Shown in pieces: positions 32,931 through 47,600 of a DNA stretch of 64,000 bases. Every line of letters starts with the position of its first letter. The stretch's first letter is position 1. The translations under genes were made by a program, and so were the position numbers. This DNA is from Paragordius varius (lineage: Eukaryota; Nematomorpha), in the NCBI GenBank assembly GCA_964247055.1, contig OZ176054.1, positions 2,852,001 to 2,916,000 of the forward strand, given 5' to 3'. Under the pieces are notes generated by a model. The model was given only the letters and a program-made list of their open reading frames with translations, made no database searches and was not told where the DNA came from.

Positions 32931-33899
32931 TCTTGTATTCTATGGATTTTTCCGGTGATTTTAACAAATTGGGCATTCAATGAAAAAAATTAAACTTGTG
33001 ATTTTAACCTACATATATAATAGATGAAATATATTTTATTGTACAATGTATATATATATAATAAAAACAAATAAATTAGATATCCACCTATTTTGTATTG
33101 ATAGCCAACATCATTATAAATCAATAAGAAAAAGTTAAAATTATCTTTTCGCCCATTTTATTACTGTGCGTTTTTAAGCTAAAAACCGGAACATATATCA
33201 AAGGTTATAAATAGCAATTACATTAAATTAAATATATTTTTTTGTAAACATTTTTTTTCTTGATTTTATATTATAAATTGTGTTGAATTTGGTAAATAGG
33301 GCGATCGTTTTTACAAAAATATCGTTTTACAATCTCAAGATATATATATATATATATAGTTTGATTTGGAAAAAATATATTAAGGTAAATATAGGTATGC
33401 TCTATATTTTTTATATATATAAAAACAGGTGATTTGCGATATTTTGTTTATTTGTTTAGATGTTTTCCTAAATAAAATATTAATACATAAAAGGTTTATT
33501 TGAAATTAGCCAATACTTTTAATTCAAAACCCTCTAATTTATACAATATGATAAATCAACATAGTAAATTTCAATATCTGATATATTTTTAAATCGAAAT
33601 ATCGAAACACTTGTGTTACTATCTAAATATTTTATAAACTTTTAAACTATTTTATATTTGAAAGCTGGATAAACCACAAGGTATACTAATAGGAAAAATT
33701 TCAACATTGCTTGAGGCGTTTAGTTGTTTATTTAAACTATGTAATAAAAATCACGAGAATAGACTTTTGAAAAGCTATTACGATATAGATAACAATAAAG
33801 TTGACTGCATCCTATTTCATGTCCTTCAACAAATTTTTTGATAAATAAACATTATTTGTATCCTCTATTACAGTCAAATCCACAGTTAATATAATTTTA

Positions 33900-34420
33900 T
33901 AAATATAATTATGTAACAATTCATGATCTTTTCACTTTGTTGTCCCAGCTCACATATTGGAGTAGTTGAATATTGCATAGCTTAATTTCGTATAAAAACT
34001 ACTGTTTTAAAAATTATTTTAGTTAAAATTTAATTACCAAACATTGTTCTCATGTATTAGATAAAAAAGAAGCCTTAATTTTTTACAGTTTTGTTACTTT
34101 TAGAGTCTAAAATTGGGACAAAGGACGATTGAAAATGTTAATTATTTGCATTTGCTTACCATAATATATATTTGCATGCCTCTTACATCAGCGATTTAAA
34201 AAATTAACGGAAAAAATAGCGGCCAAAAAGTTAGAATTGATTTTTGAAATTACATCTGTTTTAGTATAATGCGCCTAAATTAGAAAATAGCACATTTTTC
34301 GGCTATTAACTTTAATACTCATTTAGATATCTAAATTTCAAATCACTCTGGGATCTAAAACTACCCAAATAGGTCATGTAGTGTTAATATTTTAATTTAA
34401 GCCAATGATTAATTTTGATA
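33900..34420 (-). repeat. Dispersed repeat, reverse partial copy
   Basis: Reverse-complement match to 27840-28230. TTTTCACTTTGTTGTCCCAG pairs with ACTAGGACAAAAAAGTGAAAA, TCTAAAATTGGGACA with TGTCCCAATTTTAGA, and GCGATTTAAAAAATTAACGG with the block near 27890. Confidence 0.5.
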
Positions 34421-34492
34421 AAAAAGAGTTGTGAAGTATCAAAAGATCCCTTCACACAGTCCAGTTAACAATTATATGGTGACATCAAGAGA

Positions 34493-34774
34493 TACAATAA
34501 AAATTAAAATTATACGGACAAAACGTGAAAATATAAAAACAAATATTTTTTTCTAAAAGACAACCATATTTTTTGAATCTAGATTTTAGATATAATTATT
34601 GTTTTAAACTGGAAAATATAAAGTAGAAATATAAATTGGTAGCACAATCAAATATGTAGTTTACGATTGTAATTAAGGATAAATTAAGGTTTTAAATAGT
34701 ATGGTTATCTTATGAAAGAAAATATTTGTTTTATATTTTTACGTTTTGTCCATATAATTTCAGTTTTTACTGTA
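34493..34774. mobile_element. MITE, TIR family A, complete copy
   Basis: About 282 bp. The left end TACAATAAAAATTAAAATTA, continuing ATACGGACAAAACGTGAAAAT, mirrors the right end ACGTTTTGTCCATATAATTT then TTTTTACTGTA. The inner blocks AAAGACAACCATA and TATGGTTATCTT are also mirrored. TA lies at both borders. Best preserved of the complete copies. Confidence 0.8.
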
Positions 34775-35186
34775 TTATTTATCAATTTAGGTTTAAATGG
34801 CTAAGATGGCGCTTAATTTACATGTCTGTTATAGTGTATGAAATATTTCATTTGAATTACATACTTTATTTAACTCCGACATTGTTTTCCTCCACAATAA
34901 GTAAGTAATAATAAAAATAAAATTTGTTATAATTAAATACTCCTTTGACCACTTAAAAATAAATATATAGGATAGGTAACTGGTATAGGTACTACTATAG
35001 TTTGAAATAGATTTTGTAGTTCAATATTCATGGCAATACATTGAGGGATTAATAAAGGGTCATTCCAAAAAACAAAAATCACCAGAGCTGAAAATTTAAA
35101 ATAAATGCACATATAATTTCAGAGGCCCTTCCTGTTTTAACCAAATGATTAATATCTTTGTTCAGATATTATAAAATAGTTTATAT

Positions 35187-35909
35187 GAGGGCTTGGAACC
35201 GGTTCCAAAAAAGTGGAACCGGTTGGAACCGGAACCGCGTTGATTCCTTAAATATTTAGCGGTTCCGGAACCGGTTCTTTACATTTAGAATCGGTTCTAT
35301 TTTCGGTTCCTGACTTTTGATTAAATGATTATCTTATAAAATTATAATAATAATAATACAAATAAAATTATGCTACACTATATCTTTCACTATACATTTG
35401 ACAAATTATAATAAATTGTTTGATTGTAAATTGTTAATATACAAATTATAATATAATAGGAAAATGTATAAGTGCAAAGTATATAATGAGTGTTAAATGA
35501 AGTATGACATCTAAAAAATCTTAATTTAAAAATTTTTGCACCAAGCAAATTGCTGATCAAACTGCTTCTCAGGTCTGAACGAAATTAAGGGTTATTCAAC
35601 GTAGACCAATATATACTAACATGTGTTTTTTAAATAAACTTGGGTTATGATTATTAGTTTTTTAAAAAACAGCCGAATCGCCCAAAATTCAAAGAGTATC
35701 GCTAATATAATATTAGGCGCTTAGTTTTAGGTTTGAAGTATTTAATATGTAGTGGTAAAATAAAATTTAAATAATAAAATAAAATTTTATGATAAAAATC
35801 ATATGGGAACCAGTAATTAAGGGGGTGGGACTGGAACCGCGTTGGTTCCATCCCAATGGAACCGGTTCTTATTAAAATCCCAGGAACCGGGTTCCGGTTC
35901 CAAGCTCTG
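35187..35909. mobile_element. Non-autonomous hAT element with perfect 8-bp TSD
   Basis: 723 bp flanked by GTTTATAT at 35179-35186 and 35910-35917. The ends are inverted: GAGGGCTTGGAACCGGTTCC on the left, and GGGTTCCGGTTCCAAGCTCTG on the right read inwards as CAGAGCTTGGAACCGGAACC. Many GGAACCGG/CCGGTTCC words fill both subterminal zones, as in hAT elements with dense transposase sites. The interior is AT-rich without coding potential. Confidence 0.85.
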
Positions 35910-36818
35910 GTTTATATTGATCCATATAAGTAGTATATTTTAACCTTTTCACAAATATTATAGCCTGAACATTTAGAGCTGTTTGATTTTGATTTTTGTT
36001 ATTTTTAAATAGTATTGAAATGATTAAATCCAAATCAAAACCATATGATCAAAAATAATGGAACTTGAAAAACCAACGGTACCGTCACCATTTTTACTGT
36101 AAAATATGTTGTAACAGAACTGGATTTAAAAACGTTTTTATTTCAAATTCCTGAAAATTTTTATTATTAATAAAGTATACCCATTTTTTTGTTGTATTTC
36201 AAACATAAATTTTATTAAAATTTTGCATTCTGAAAACTTGTCTATCATAAAGTTTGTGACCATTTAAAAATATTTTATATACCATTCACACTTCAAATTC
36301 ACCCTTGAACAATTTAAATTTAACCTAAAACAAATTATGAGTTTTTTAAGATTAAAGTATACCTGTATTTTTTATATTTTTAATAATCAAATTTTATTTT
36401 AAATTTAAATAATACTAAAAAAATAAAACACTATGCCATAAACATATATTTGATTTTATAATAATGAAAAAACAAATAATTTATTTTTGGGGTTAATTTA
36501 AATTGTTCAAGGGTGAACAATTGTTTAAGGGTGAAATTGAATTGTAAATGGTATATATATATTTAAGGAGTAGACATTAAAGTTCTTAAAATTAAAACCC
36601 AGTATTTTAGTGATCTTATGTTATTGTGAATAATAATAATTGAAATATTATTATGCATAATATTTAATATTTATAAAAGTTTATTTATGAATGTATATAT
36701 GTGAAAATATAGTTGATTTTTATTCCCGCAGGCCCAATTTTATAAGGCACTATAAAAATGCAAATCATATTGTTAATAATTAATTTGCTTCACAAAAACA
36801 AAATATTTCTCGTTTAAT

Positions 36819-39748
36819 ATGAAGATTTTTACAGCATGTTTGGGTAAATTTTTAGTATTTAAATAATTATGTCCTTAGACAAATTCCATTTTATTTTTTT
36901 TATTTCAAGTTTTTGCCTTATTGTTTTGCCTATACGATGCCCAATTGGGGGTCGGGGATCCATCGACAGAATTCAAAGAAGTTTCTGATGCTATTTGGAA
37001 TACAGGGATTGCCATGTATAAGTAAGTTAGTTGAATATATTTTATACTTAAATATTAAAATATTAATTAAATTTTATAAGTTTTTTAAAAAATTAGTAAT
37101 AATTCGTTCGACGATGATTTAATTAAATTTAGTGTACTTACTTCATTTATATATCAATAAGCTGATTGAAAATAAAAAGCCTTTTTCCGATATCAAAGAA
37201 CATAGACCACCAAGCCTTGCACATTAAATATTCTTTGAATATCTATCATCTGTCTATGCAGACTCTTTAGTTTGAGTAAAACTAAATTAAATAAATTGTA
37301 TTTCATAAAAACTTTTTTTAGATCTCTGTCAAAAAATATGCCAACGAAAAGTATCTTTTTTAGTCCATCGGCCCTTACATCAGCTCTCATGCTCCTCCAT
37401 TCAGCCAGTAAGGGTGAAACGGCCCAACAGATTTACAATGTCCTTGGATTCCCCGTCGAAATAAATGATCAGCACAACGAAATTCAAAACTCGTTGATTG
37501 GCAATTTATCGCTAAGACCGGACACTTTTTCACGCGCGCAATTTATATTCCTTCAACAGGGCTTACAGGTCAGCCTATTTTGCAATATTGTTTTTTGAAA
37601 ACTATCATATATACTAAAACTTAATATTGATTAATAAATTAAATAAATATCTTATGATTTATTCAAATAAAAATGTCATTCAATATTCAAGGAACCTTTT
37701 TCAACGGCTAATTGATAATATCGTAAATTATAAAATATACCATACAGCATATATCCAAATAAACCTTATGAGAATGTTATAGGTTAAAATAAAATAATTC
37801 TTCGTAACAATATATTTTTTTTTTAAAAAAAAGCTTTTTTTTCAAACATTTTTGGAATTGTCCAATACCTGCACAGGTTCAACCAGAATTTCAAAACCGT
37901 GCTACTCAATACTATCAAACGCAAATTATGCCAGTTAACTTTGATCAAAATGCGCTGCAAGCCAAGGAGACCATGAATAAAGCATTTGCCCAAACTTCTC
38001 GAGACAAATTAAAGGATGTCATATTCGAGGACCCAAGCTTACTCAATCAATTCATTTTGGCCAATGGGATGGAGATGTCGGTTTATATTAGTACTTATAA
38101 CGAAAAAAAGCGCATTTTTATTGAAATGATAGCCTCTCCTTATACTTAAAAATGGATATGTAGTATAGGCATAATAATGTTGGTCAATCCACATTATATT
38201 TGGCCAATTGGCAATACAGTAGCGTATATGGGTAAAAAACATCAAATTATGGTTTGAATTACATTTTTCTCTTATCTTATAACATTATATTATATTTTAT
38301 TTTATTATGGATAAAATTTGTTAATTTAATTTTAAAAGACTATATTAAATCCTGCTCAAATATAACACTCTCATCATTTTGGGTTACAAAATAGGAAATT
38401 AAAGTGTAAATTATTGGAACATTATATGCTCAAAAATTGCATAAGAACAACGTTAAAAAAGTATAGATATGTCTTTTATTGTTTTTTTTACGTTTTGTCT
38501 ATGCTGTAAAATATTATCAATTTATTGTAAAATATTAATTTTAAATTAACGCGTATTTAGCTTTATTACGCTATGAGTAAATATACATTTTTAGTTTTTG
38601 ATTAAATATTGTTATATACAGCAAAGATAATTTTATTGGCTAATAGTAGAAAAAAAAACTAAAAACTTTGAACCAATAATACTGCCATTTGGTATATAAA
38701 TATGATATCTGGCAATAATTAACCCTAATCCTAGCAATATGTTTACTTACTCATACTGTATGTAATAAAAATAAATTTCGCCCGTCAAAAAAAATAGGCA
38801 GAATGGGATCGTAATATATCACCCATGAATACGACGGAAAAAACCTTTTATACCGCCACAGGGACTGAGGTTCAAAGACCTATGATTATGATTCGAGACA
38901 CGCTTTTTTATTACAGCGATCCAACCGGGACGCAAGTTATCGAAATTCCGTATGCTGGGAACGGGGTTGGCGCCTTTTTTATCGTTCCCAATTCGGCAAA
39001 AACTATGCCAGAACTGGAAGCCCAACTGTCATCGGTTGGAATTAGAGGACTGCTGAGCGGTTTAACACCCCTAACCAATGTTATCTGTAATTTTCCCAAG
39101 TTAGCTCTTAACTTTAACTACGATTTCAAACCTCAATTACGGGAAATGGGGATTACGGATCTCTTTATGAAAGGTTTGTTGTTGGTTGATTGATCACTCT
39201 AAATAATATGATTGATTGTTTTTTGGGGGGAGAATTTCATTTGAAGTCGCTTGACTCGAAATTATTATACGGATAAAACGTAAAAGTATAAAGACAAATA
39301 GTTTTTTTTGCAAAACTGTACTTTTTCCACCTGTATAAATTATTTAATTACTCTATTTCTTACTTTGCTGAATTGAGTTGTTGTCTATAAAAAAATCAAG
39401 ATTTGAAAAGTTTGGGTGTTTGACTTATTAGAGCAAAAAATATTTGTCTATATATTTTAACCCCTTGTCCATGTGTAATAATTTAAATTTTTTATTGTGT
39501 TTTCAGATAAAGCCGATCTCTCAAACATGGTTAGTGGTGTGCCATCATTACCGTTAGATAATTTCTATCATCAATCCCGGACAACTTTTAAGGATGAAGG
39601 CAGGCAAGTAGGAAATGTACCTCAAGTACCTGCGTTTGATTTAAATACGCCCCCAAGACTCGTGGATATAAATCGTCCTTTTGTCTTTTGTATCATAGCT
39701 AAAACAACGCAAATTCCCCTGTTCATGGGGCGATATATGGGCGATTAG
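36819..39748 (+). CDS. Secreted serpin, probably non-inhibitory, 401 aa
   Basis: Exons: 36819-36843, 36910-37021, 37322-37568, 37877-38080, 38798-39173, 39507-39748; total 1,206 nt with matching phases. A signal peptide is clear (MKIFTACLVFALLFCLYDAQ). Serpin hallmarks follow: SIFFSPSALTSALMLLHSAS (helix B/breach), FILANGMEMSAEWD (aligned with NAIYFKGEWD, strand 3A), GVGAFFIVPNSAK, and the C-terminus DINRPFVFCIIAKTTQIPLF then MGRYMGD. The reactive-loop hinge reads DEGRQVGNVPQ, whereas inhibitory serpins have EEGTEAAAAT. Arg at the P14 position and bulky residues after it should prevent loop insertion, so a protease-inhibitor role is doubtful. Introns 4 and 5 hold MITEs. The intron 4 donor is GTTTAT, less usual but giving an exact alignment. 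Confidence 0.9.
38451..38530. mobile_element. Half copy of TIR family A in serpin intron 4
   Basis: AAAAAGTATAGATATGTCTT followed by TTTACGTTTTGTCTATGCTGTA is the family A right end. The left half is missing. Confidence 0.4.
38569..38765. mobile_element. MITE, TIR family B, in serpin intron 4
   Basis: The left end ACGCTATGAGTAAATATACA and the right end TGTTTACTTACTCATACTGT are inverted copies. An inner block (ATATCTGGCAATAATTAA, then CTAGCAAT) is shared with 52747-52877. About 197 bp, no ORF. Confidence 0.55.
39254..39485. mobile_element. Degenerate copy of TIR family A filling serpin intron 5
   Basis: The left end ATTATTATACGGATAAAACG then TATAAAGACAAATA and the decayed right end AATATTTGTCTATATATTTT then CCTTGTCCATGTGTAAT take up most of the 333-bp intron at 39174-39506. 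Confidence 0.5.
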
Positions 39749-42354
39749 GAAAAGGCTTGTGTGAAAGGGGAAATTTTTTCTAAATAACTATTATTAGTAG
39801 TAGATATATGATATAATACTAATAAATGTGTTATTCCTGTTATCAATTTAAATTATTTTATAGCAGTCCTGTTTTTTTTCATTGCTTTTATAATGGTTTT
39901 CGAATATAAAAATAAAAGTTTGCCTACACTTTTTATATATTTTATACCCATTTACTCTTTTAATGGCGGGAAGGGGGGGAAATTTATAATTTTAAACCTA
40001 AAGAATTTTATGTTAATATAGATCATATGAAAGAGAAATAAATCATGGCAAATCGATAAAAGATAATAATTTAGTCTTATATTTTAACCAGAAAATGTTT
40101 GGTCTACTGCTCTGTATAGTTTCAGAATAACTTTTGAGAAGCTATGGTAATTGGTTACATATACAGCTAATATAAATTGGAATTTGTGAGTTAATCCTGG
40201 AAGAATAGCAACGTTATGAAAGCGCATTCCAATGAGTTGCAATTGAATAGTATGTCATAAACTCAATATTTAAATAATGAGCTAGTTTAGTTTACCTATA
40301 TTCAGGGATATATATATATATAAGTATTTCGTAATAATGTATTTATAGGTAATAGGTGCTGGGTTTTTGTTTATTTGATTCTGAATGCCATTGATGTCAG
40401 TGCCACTATAAAATACAATTTAAAGATCATTCGTTTTAGTCACTATATAATAATAATATACTCAAAATATAAAAAGCCAAAATCTTAAGGGTTACAATTT
40501 TTATACAATTAACGAAATTAAAACCGCATTCTCACACATTTTAAAGTAAAGAAAAAACGCTTCGGTAAAACATTATATTTGTGAATATGCATGTGTCATA
40601 AAATTAATCATAAATTCTTATAAGGTTTATCAGGTTGACAGGAATTTAATGCGATTAGGTGGTAATTTTTTTTTTTGTAAAATTGCGTTCGAACTCTATT
40701 AATATGAAAAAGAATTTTGTGTAATTTTTGCATCATAGCAAAATCATCTTAACCCTTAACTTAATAAATTTTTTATGCTGAGGAAAACTCCCGCCTAAAA
40801 ATTAGAAAGTTTCAATGTCTGAAAATTATGACTTTATGGCCAGGGTTGTGCATTTGACTGCTTTTTCAAAAAAGTCCGGTCAGACCATGGTCATGATCAC
40901 TTTACTTATTTAAATACATGCGATATAGGATTATGAAACTAATGTTCGAACGACACTTGCGTTTCACTAATAATGTCATGTTTTTTCTTAAAAGTTTATA
41001 TTATACTTTTTTTTATATTTACAATATTTTCAATCAAATTTAATCAAGAATTATGTTTTAAAATAAATTTTGCCGCATTCTTGTGGCTTCTAAATCTTCA
41101 AATTCATAGCTTTAATACTGGATCTAATAAAATTTGTTTTACACTTTCTTTCATCATTGAAATATCCAATTATAAAATGTTTTTACATTTTATTGGTTTA
41201 TATATAAAGAATAATCGCATATTTTGCAAAATGCTTGATTGTTTTTAAAAATAACTGGATATGCCAAATGCTAATGTTATAAGGATGCATGTTTAACAAT
41301 TTTATATAGTTAAATAAGCATAATTAAATATTTAATTTATATTTTTTAAAAGCATATTAATAAGCAATAAAGTCTTCCTATTCTATTCCAAAAAAATTTA
41401 CCGGCAATTTTTTAAAATAACAGCTGTTTTTTTAAATGACTATGGTCAAAAAATAAATAGTCATGACTTGGTCAGCACAACCCTAATGGCCACACTTAAA
41501 AATATCTGAGAGGTTCTGCAGATTGCACGTTATAAATAAATCACTTAAATTTGTATAAATAAAAAAGGGAGGCATTTATTGTGAATTTTACAGGTAATAA
41601 TAATAATAATATTTTTATTAACATTGGCTGGTATGTGATATTAAATAATTACATATATATAAGAATATATATTTCATACATCTAAATCAGGAAAGTCACA
41701 TCACTTGATTAGGTTTAAAGTAATTTAAGAAAAATATATAGAAAAAAAACAATCTGAGCAAAATTTTAGGAAAGATTTTAGGGGGGAAAACGGTATAATG
41801 GTTTTTTGAAAAATACGGAAAAAATGAAAAAAATAAACATTGCATACAAATATATATATATATATATATATAATGCATTAATTAATTCATCACATACGAT
41901 AGTAGGAAAGGCTAAAATTATTAAAAAATAAAATATTATTGGTGAAAATTGGTATTTTCAAATGTAAAATTCCTTTAAATACATACAGATGCATACACAT
42001 TCAAAAAAGTCATAATTTGAAAAATACTATACAGAGGTCAAATAGGGAGAAACAAAAACTAAATACCTAATATAAATACACAAGAGTAAGTAGGGTGTGG
42101 TATTATTATATATAATAAAATGGCATATTTTTCCAGATTTTTCGATGGGGCTTTATTGAAGTCTTTATATATCGAACAAATTTTTTTGTAATTTTGTAAC
42201 ATGAAAATATTTAAATAGGGATTTCAGTGATCAACATATATTTTAGGCATTCACAATCAATTTGGAATAAATGTATTATGGGGTAAGGAAGGGAAAGGAA
42301 AACGATAATAAATTTTTTAATGGGTCGGTATGCAAAGAGATGAGATAATATTTA
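39749..42354. other. Intergenic region between convergent serpin and Ras genes
   Basis: Contains the hAT-like element at 40843-41484 (listed) and short TA tracts (for example near 41849-41872). No exon recognised. The longest plus-strand reading frame (40973-41248) lies inside that element and is low-complexity Phe/Ile. Confidence 0.5.
40843..41484. mobile_element. Non-autonomous hAT-like element, about 640 bp
   Basis: The left end GGGTTGTGCATTTGACTGCT and the right end GACTTGGTCAGCACAACCCT are inverted. Both subterminal zones carry GACCATGGTCATGA/GACTATGGTC words. The flanks TATGGCCA (40835-40842) and AATGGCCA (41485-41492) agree at 7 of 8 positions, as expected for an old hAT target duplication. 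Confidence 0.65.
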
Positions 42355-44586
<2,232 letters not shown>

Positions 44587-44653
44587 ATTGATAAATGTTT
44601 TTTCCCATGATGGAGTAAAATCAGATGCTATTTTTATCTTTAAAAAACAACTA
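44587..44653. promoter_or_regulatory. Very short divergent promoter between Ras and nrf-6-like gene
   Basis: Only 67 bp separate the two start codons, which face away from each other. Both 5' UTRs must overlap, or one transcript must start inside the other gene. No TATA box stands out. The alternative upstream TTG-initiated extension of the plus gene into this gap is unlikely, because the ATG at 44654 begins a good signal peptide. Confidence 0.5.
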
Positions 44654-47600
44654 ATGTACCAGTGCCTTACAAATCTGGTAATATCTTTATTGTTTTTCGG
44701 AATTACTGCGATTCTCACATTACCTAATGAAAAATCTATTATAGATGACATAATTGGATGGTTGACTCCATCAATACAGATTAATAGTCAATGTAAAAAT
44801 GATATAATAGCTTATGGATGGGAGGCTGTTTTACATGAACCCTGGGCCCTTAAGGTTATTGATTCGTGGGGAAAGATGACTTCAGGAGTATTTGAAGGCA
44901 ATATGTTTTCTCTCGGTTCATTTGATGAATGTTTGGATGTTTCCAAACATTGGGCGCAGTGGCGAAATGGAACGAGTCAATCATCATCAAAGTATATTCA
45001 TACATTCCCTGATAACGAGCCACATTATTGCGTTGCTGATTTTGATATTGGTAATAATATTCGCAAACATTTTATTCATGCTAACAGCACCGTTAATTTT
45101 GTTAAGGCTATCCATGGTGATATAATGCCACTTATTTTGGATCCTCCTGGACTCTTTTACAAGCAAGGTTGGTGCCTGCCTTCAAGTTGTAACATTTTTG
45201 ACGTCTATTACATAAATGAGTATCTTTTGAAAATCATGCATGTCAAAATTCCAACCCTTGACAAACTTAAAGATGCTCTACCTATGACACGCCCATATGT
45301 GAGTTATATATCTTGCATCGATATTAATCACACAATAACCTATAATCATTGGACAAGTCCGCAATCTTTCATGTCATTGGGGAATGAATCGGTTTTCATC
45401 ACTTCTAATCCACCACCAATTATAAATCCAACCATATACGATGATACAACAGCTAAAACGGATTACTCGATGGCACGTACAAAGTATTTAACATGGGCCG
45501 CTCTCTTTTTTGGCACGGTAACGTTCTTCATATTGTTAGCGGCTTTGTTTGATGTCTTGTATGCGCTGGAACCTAAAACACAATTCCTCATTGAACAGCG
45601 GGGCCGGGAAGGAACTGATCATCGCTGGAAATATAATTTGTTTATGCATACGCGAAAGATTGCTCAATCCCTTTCACCCTTCAAGAATATTTATATACTA
45701 CTAACGGCTAATTTAGCCGTCTTTGACAATTTTGGATGTGGAAAACATTTATCCTATTTTTCTGGTCTGAGCCCTGTGCCCTCCACTGAAGGTGATGATG
45801 GTTTTAGCGAAGAAGAGGCAATAGGTATCCATAATTACTCATTAATCCAATTTATTCTAACAAAGCTCAAAAATTAGTATCGAGAGTTAAAAAAAATTAA
45901 GTTTTTGACCGATTAAAGAATAACTTAACGCTTATAAATGCAGTTTAAATTAGAACAACTGTAAGTTATGGAATTGCATTTAGCTTTAAAGAAAAATAAT
46001 CATAAACAATTACAATTTTTTTAAATCTTAATATTTGACCATCATTTGAAGTTAATATTTTATGTCTTAGAATTTATATCAAGTAATTAATATATTTTTT
46101 AATGAATGGATTATTTTATTTCTGAAAGCGGTCACATTCACGGTCATTGTTACATTATCGCGGATCCTATTCATGGTTATATTACAAACGGTTGGTTTAT
46201 GCCAAGTCTCATAGAGGTTTTAAAATTTTATAGTAATAAGTTTGGTTGTTTCCTAACACCATGGATTTCAAATTCTTCTCTTCTTGTTTTTATTGAAAAT
46301 AAGGGTAAAAAGATTTTATAAAAACGACTACTCTAATATTAGATTATATAAAAATATGTAAGTTACAATAGTAATAATTCTAAAAATTGGTTTTTCTCCC
46401 ATTAAAAACACAATGTTTATTAATATAGAATGAACTCCTCCCTTTCCATGATTCTGATTATGGGGAAAATACATGAATTATTATCCTCATCAGACCCCTT
46501 TTTTCAAAAATATATAAAATCATAATTTTTTGATGAAAATATTTATATTATTAATCTCGTTATTATCACTTTTTAAATAATTTTCCCCTTTTTAGGAACT
46601 TTATCAACAGCAAGAACCTCAATGAACACCACCAAATACCAGGCCATCATACAACGTTATATCGATGTGATAGCTGGAGTTCGCGCCCTAAGTTTGGCTT
46701 GGGTCATTTTAGCCAATGTTTGTATCCTTGCAGTACCTTACATAAGTAACCCGTTGGAGTTACAAGATAGGCTAGACACATTTCTAATGTTAACGGTTAA
46801 TGGGGCCCATTTTGCCCTTGATACATTTTGGGTCGTTTCGGGCATCCTTTTAGCCTGTGCTTTAATACCAAATGACAATAATAATAATAATAGTATAAGC
46901 ACAAGGATAACATCTTCCCCTATCTCCTCCTGGTTACTGATTTACCTGTATAAATATGTCCGATTTACATGGCCATACTTGGCAGTAATGCTTTGGTAAG
47001 TTAAGAAAGATATGTCATAAATCAGGAAAAGTTTGTGTTATTATTATTTTATAAATCGTAGTTTTACCTTTTAAAATTTTAGTTAAAGTAATGACTAAGT
47101 TTTATTGGCGTCTTTGATGAAATATTTACAGCTATTTTTAATTACTTAGGAAATAGGTTATAGGATAAGCATAGATATACATTAAAGATTTTTTCATATA
47201 ATCATAATGCCATTATTATATTTTTCAGTTAAACTTAGGTCCTCGTTCTTAGGGTTTTATTACTAGGGTTCAATAATACTAACAATCATATTTTGTTGGT
47301 GTTCATATTGTATTTTAATAAAAAAAACCATTTGCATATTGTCATCATTTTTTTATCAAAAGCTAATTATATAGATATAATTACTGTTTTAATTAATTTA
47401 GGTACATTTGGGTTTTACCCTACGTTCCAGCCAACGCTCATGGCCCATTGTTTTTGGGTTGTGGCATTAGGGATGTCGAGCTGTGTCGAAAATCATGGTG
47501 GTCAAATTTACTTTATCTCAATAATTTTGTCCGGAGTGAAGAGAGTTGTATGCAATGGACATGGTACCTTGCAACAGAAGCCCAATTTTTTTTGGTCGTC

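Larger units (their letters stand above)
32931..36818. other. Gene-free stretch with several transposon copies
   Basis: Between the four-TM gene and the serpin, no exon is seen. The stretch holds a reverse copy of the dispersed repeat (33900-34420), a complete family A MITE (34493-34774) and a hAT-type element (35187-35909), listed separately. The rest is AT-rich and unremarkable. Confidence 0.5.

Noticed and set aside
40973-41248. Plus-strand frame of 91 residues rich in Phe/Ile
   Set aside because: Lies within the hAT-like element 40843-41484 and has the composition of random AT-rich DNA.
44588-44653. Upstream extension of the nrf-6-like protein starting at TTG
   Set aside because: No ATG in that part; the ATG at 44654 opens directly into a signal peptide, and the region must also serve the Ras 5' end.
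46106-46321. Plus-strand frame inside the nrf-6-like gene
   Set aside because: Exon 1 (to 45824) joins exon 2 (from 46596) in phase and gives the conserved protein without it; it is intronic.
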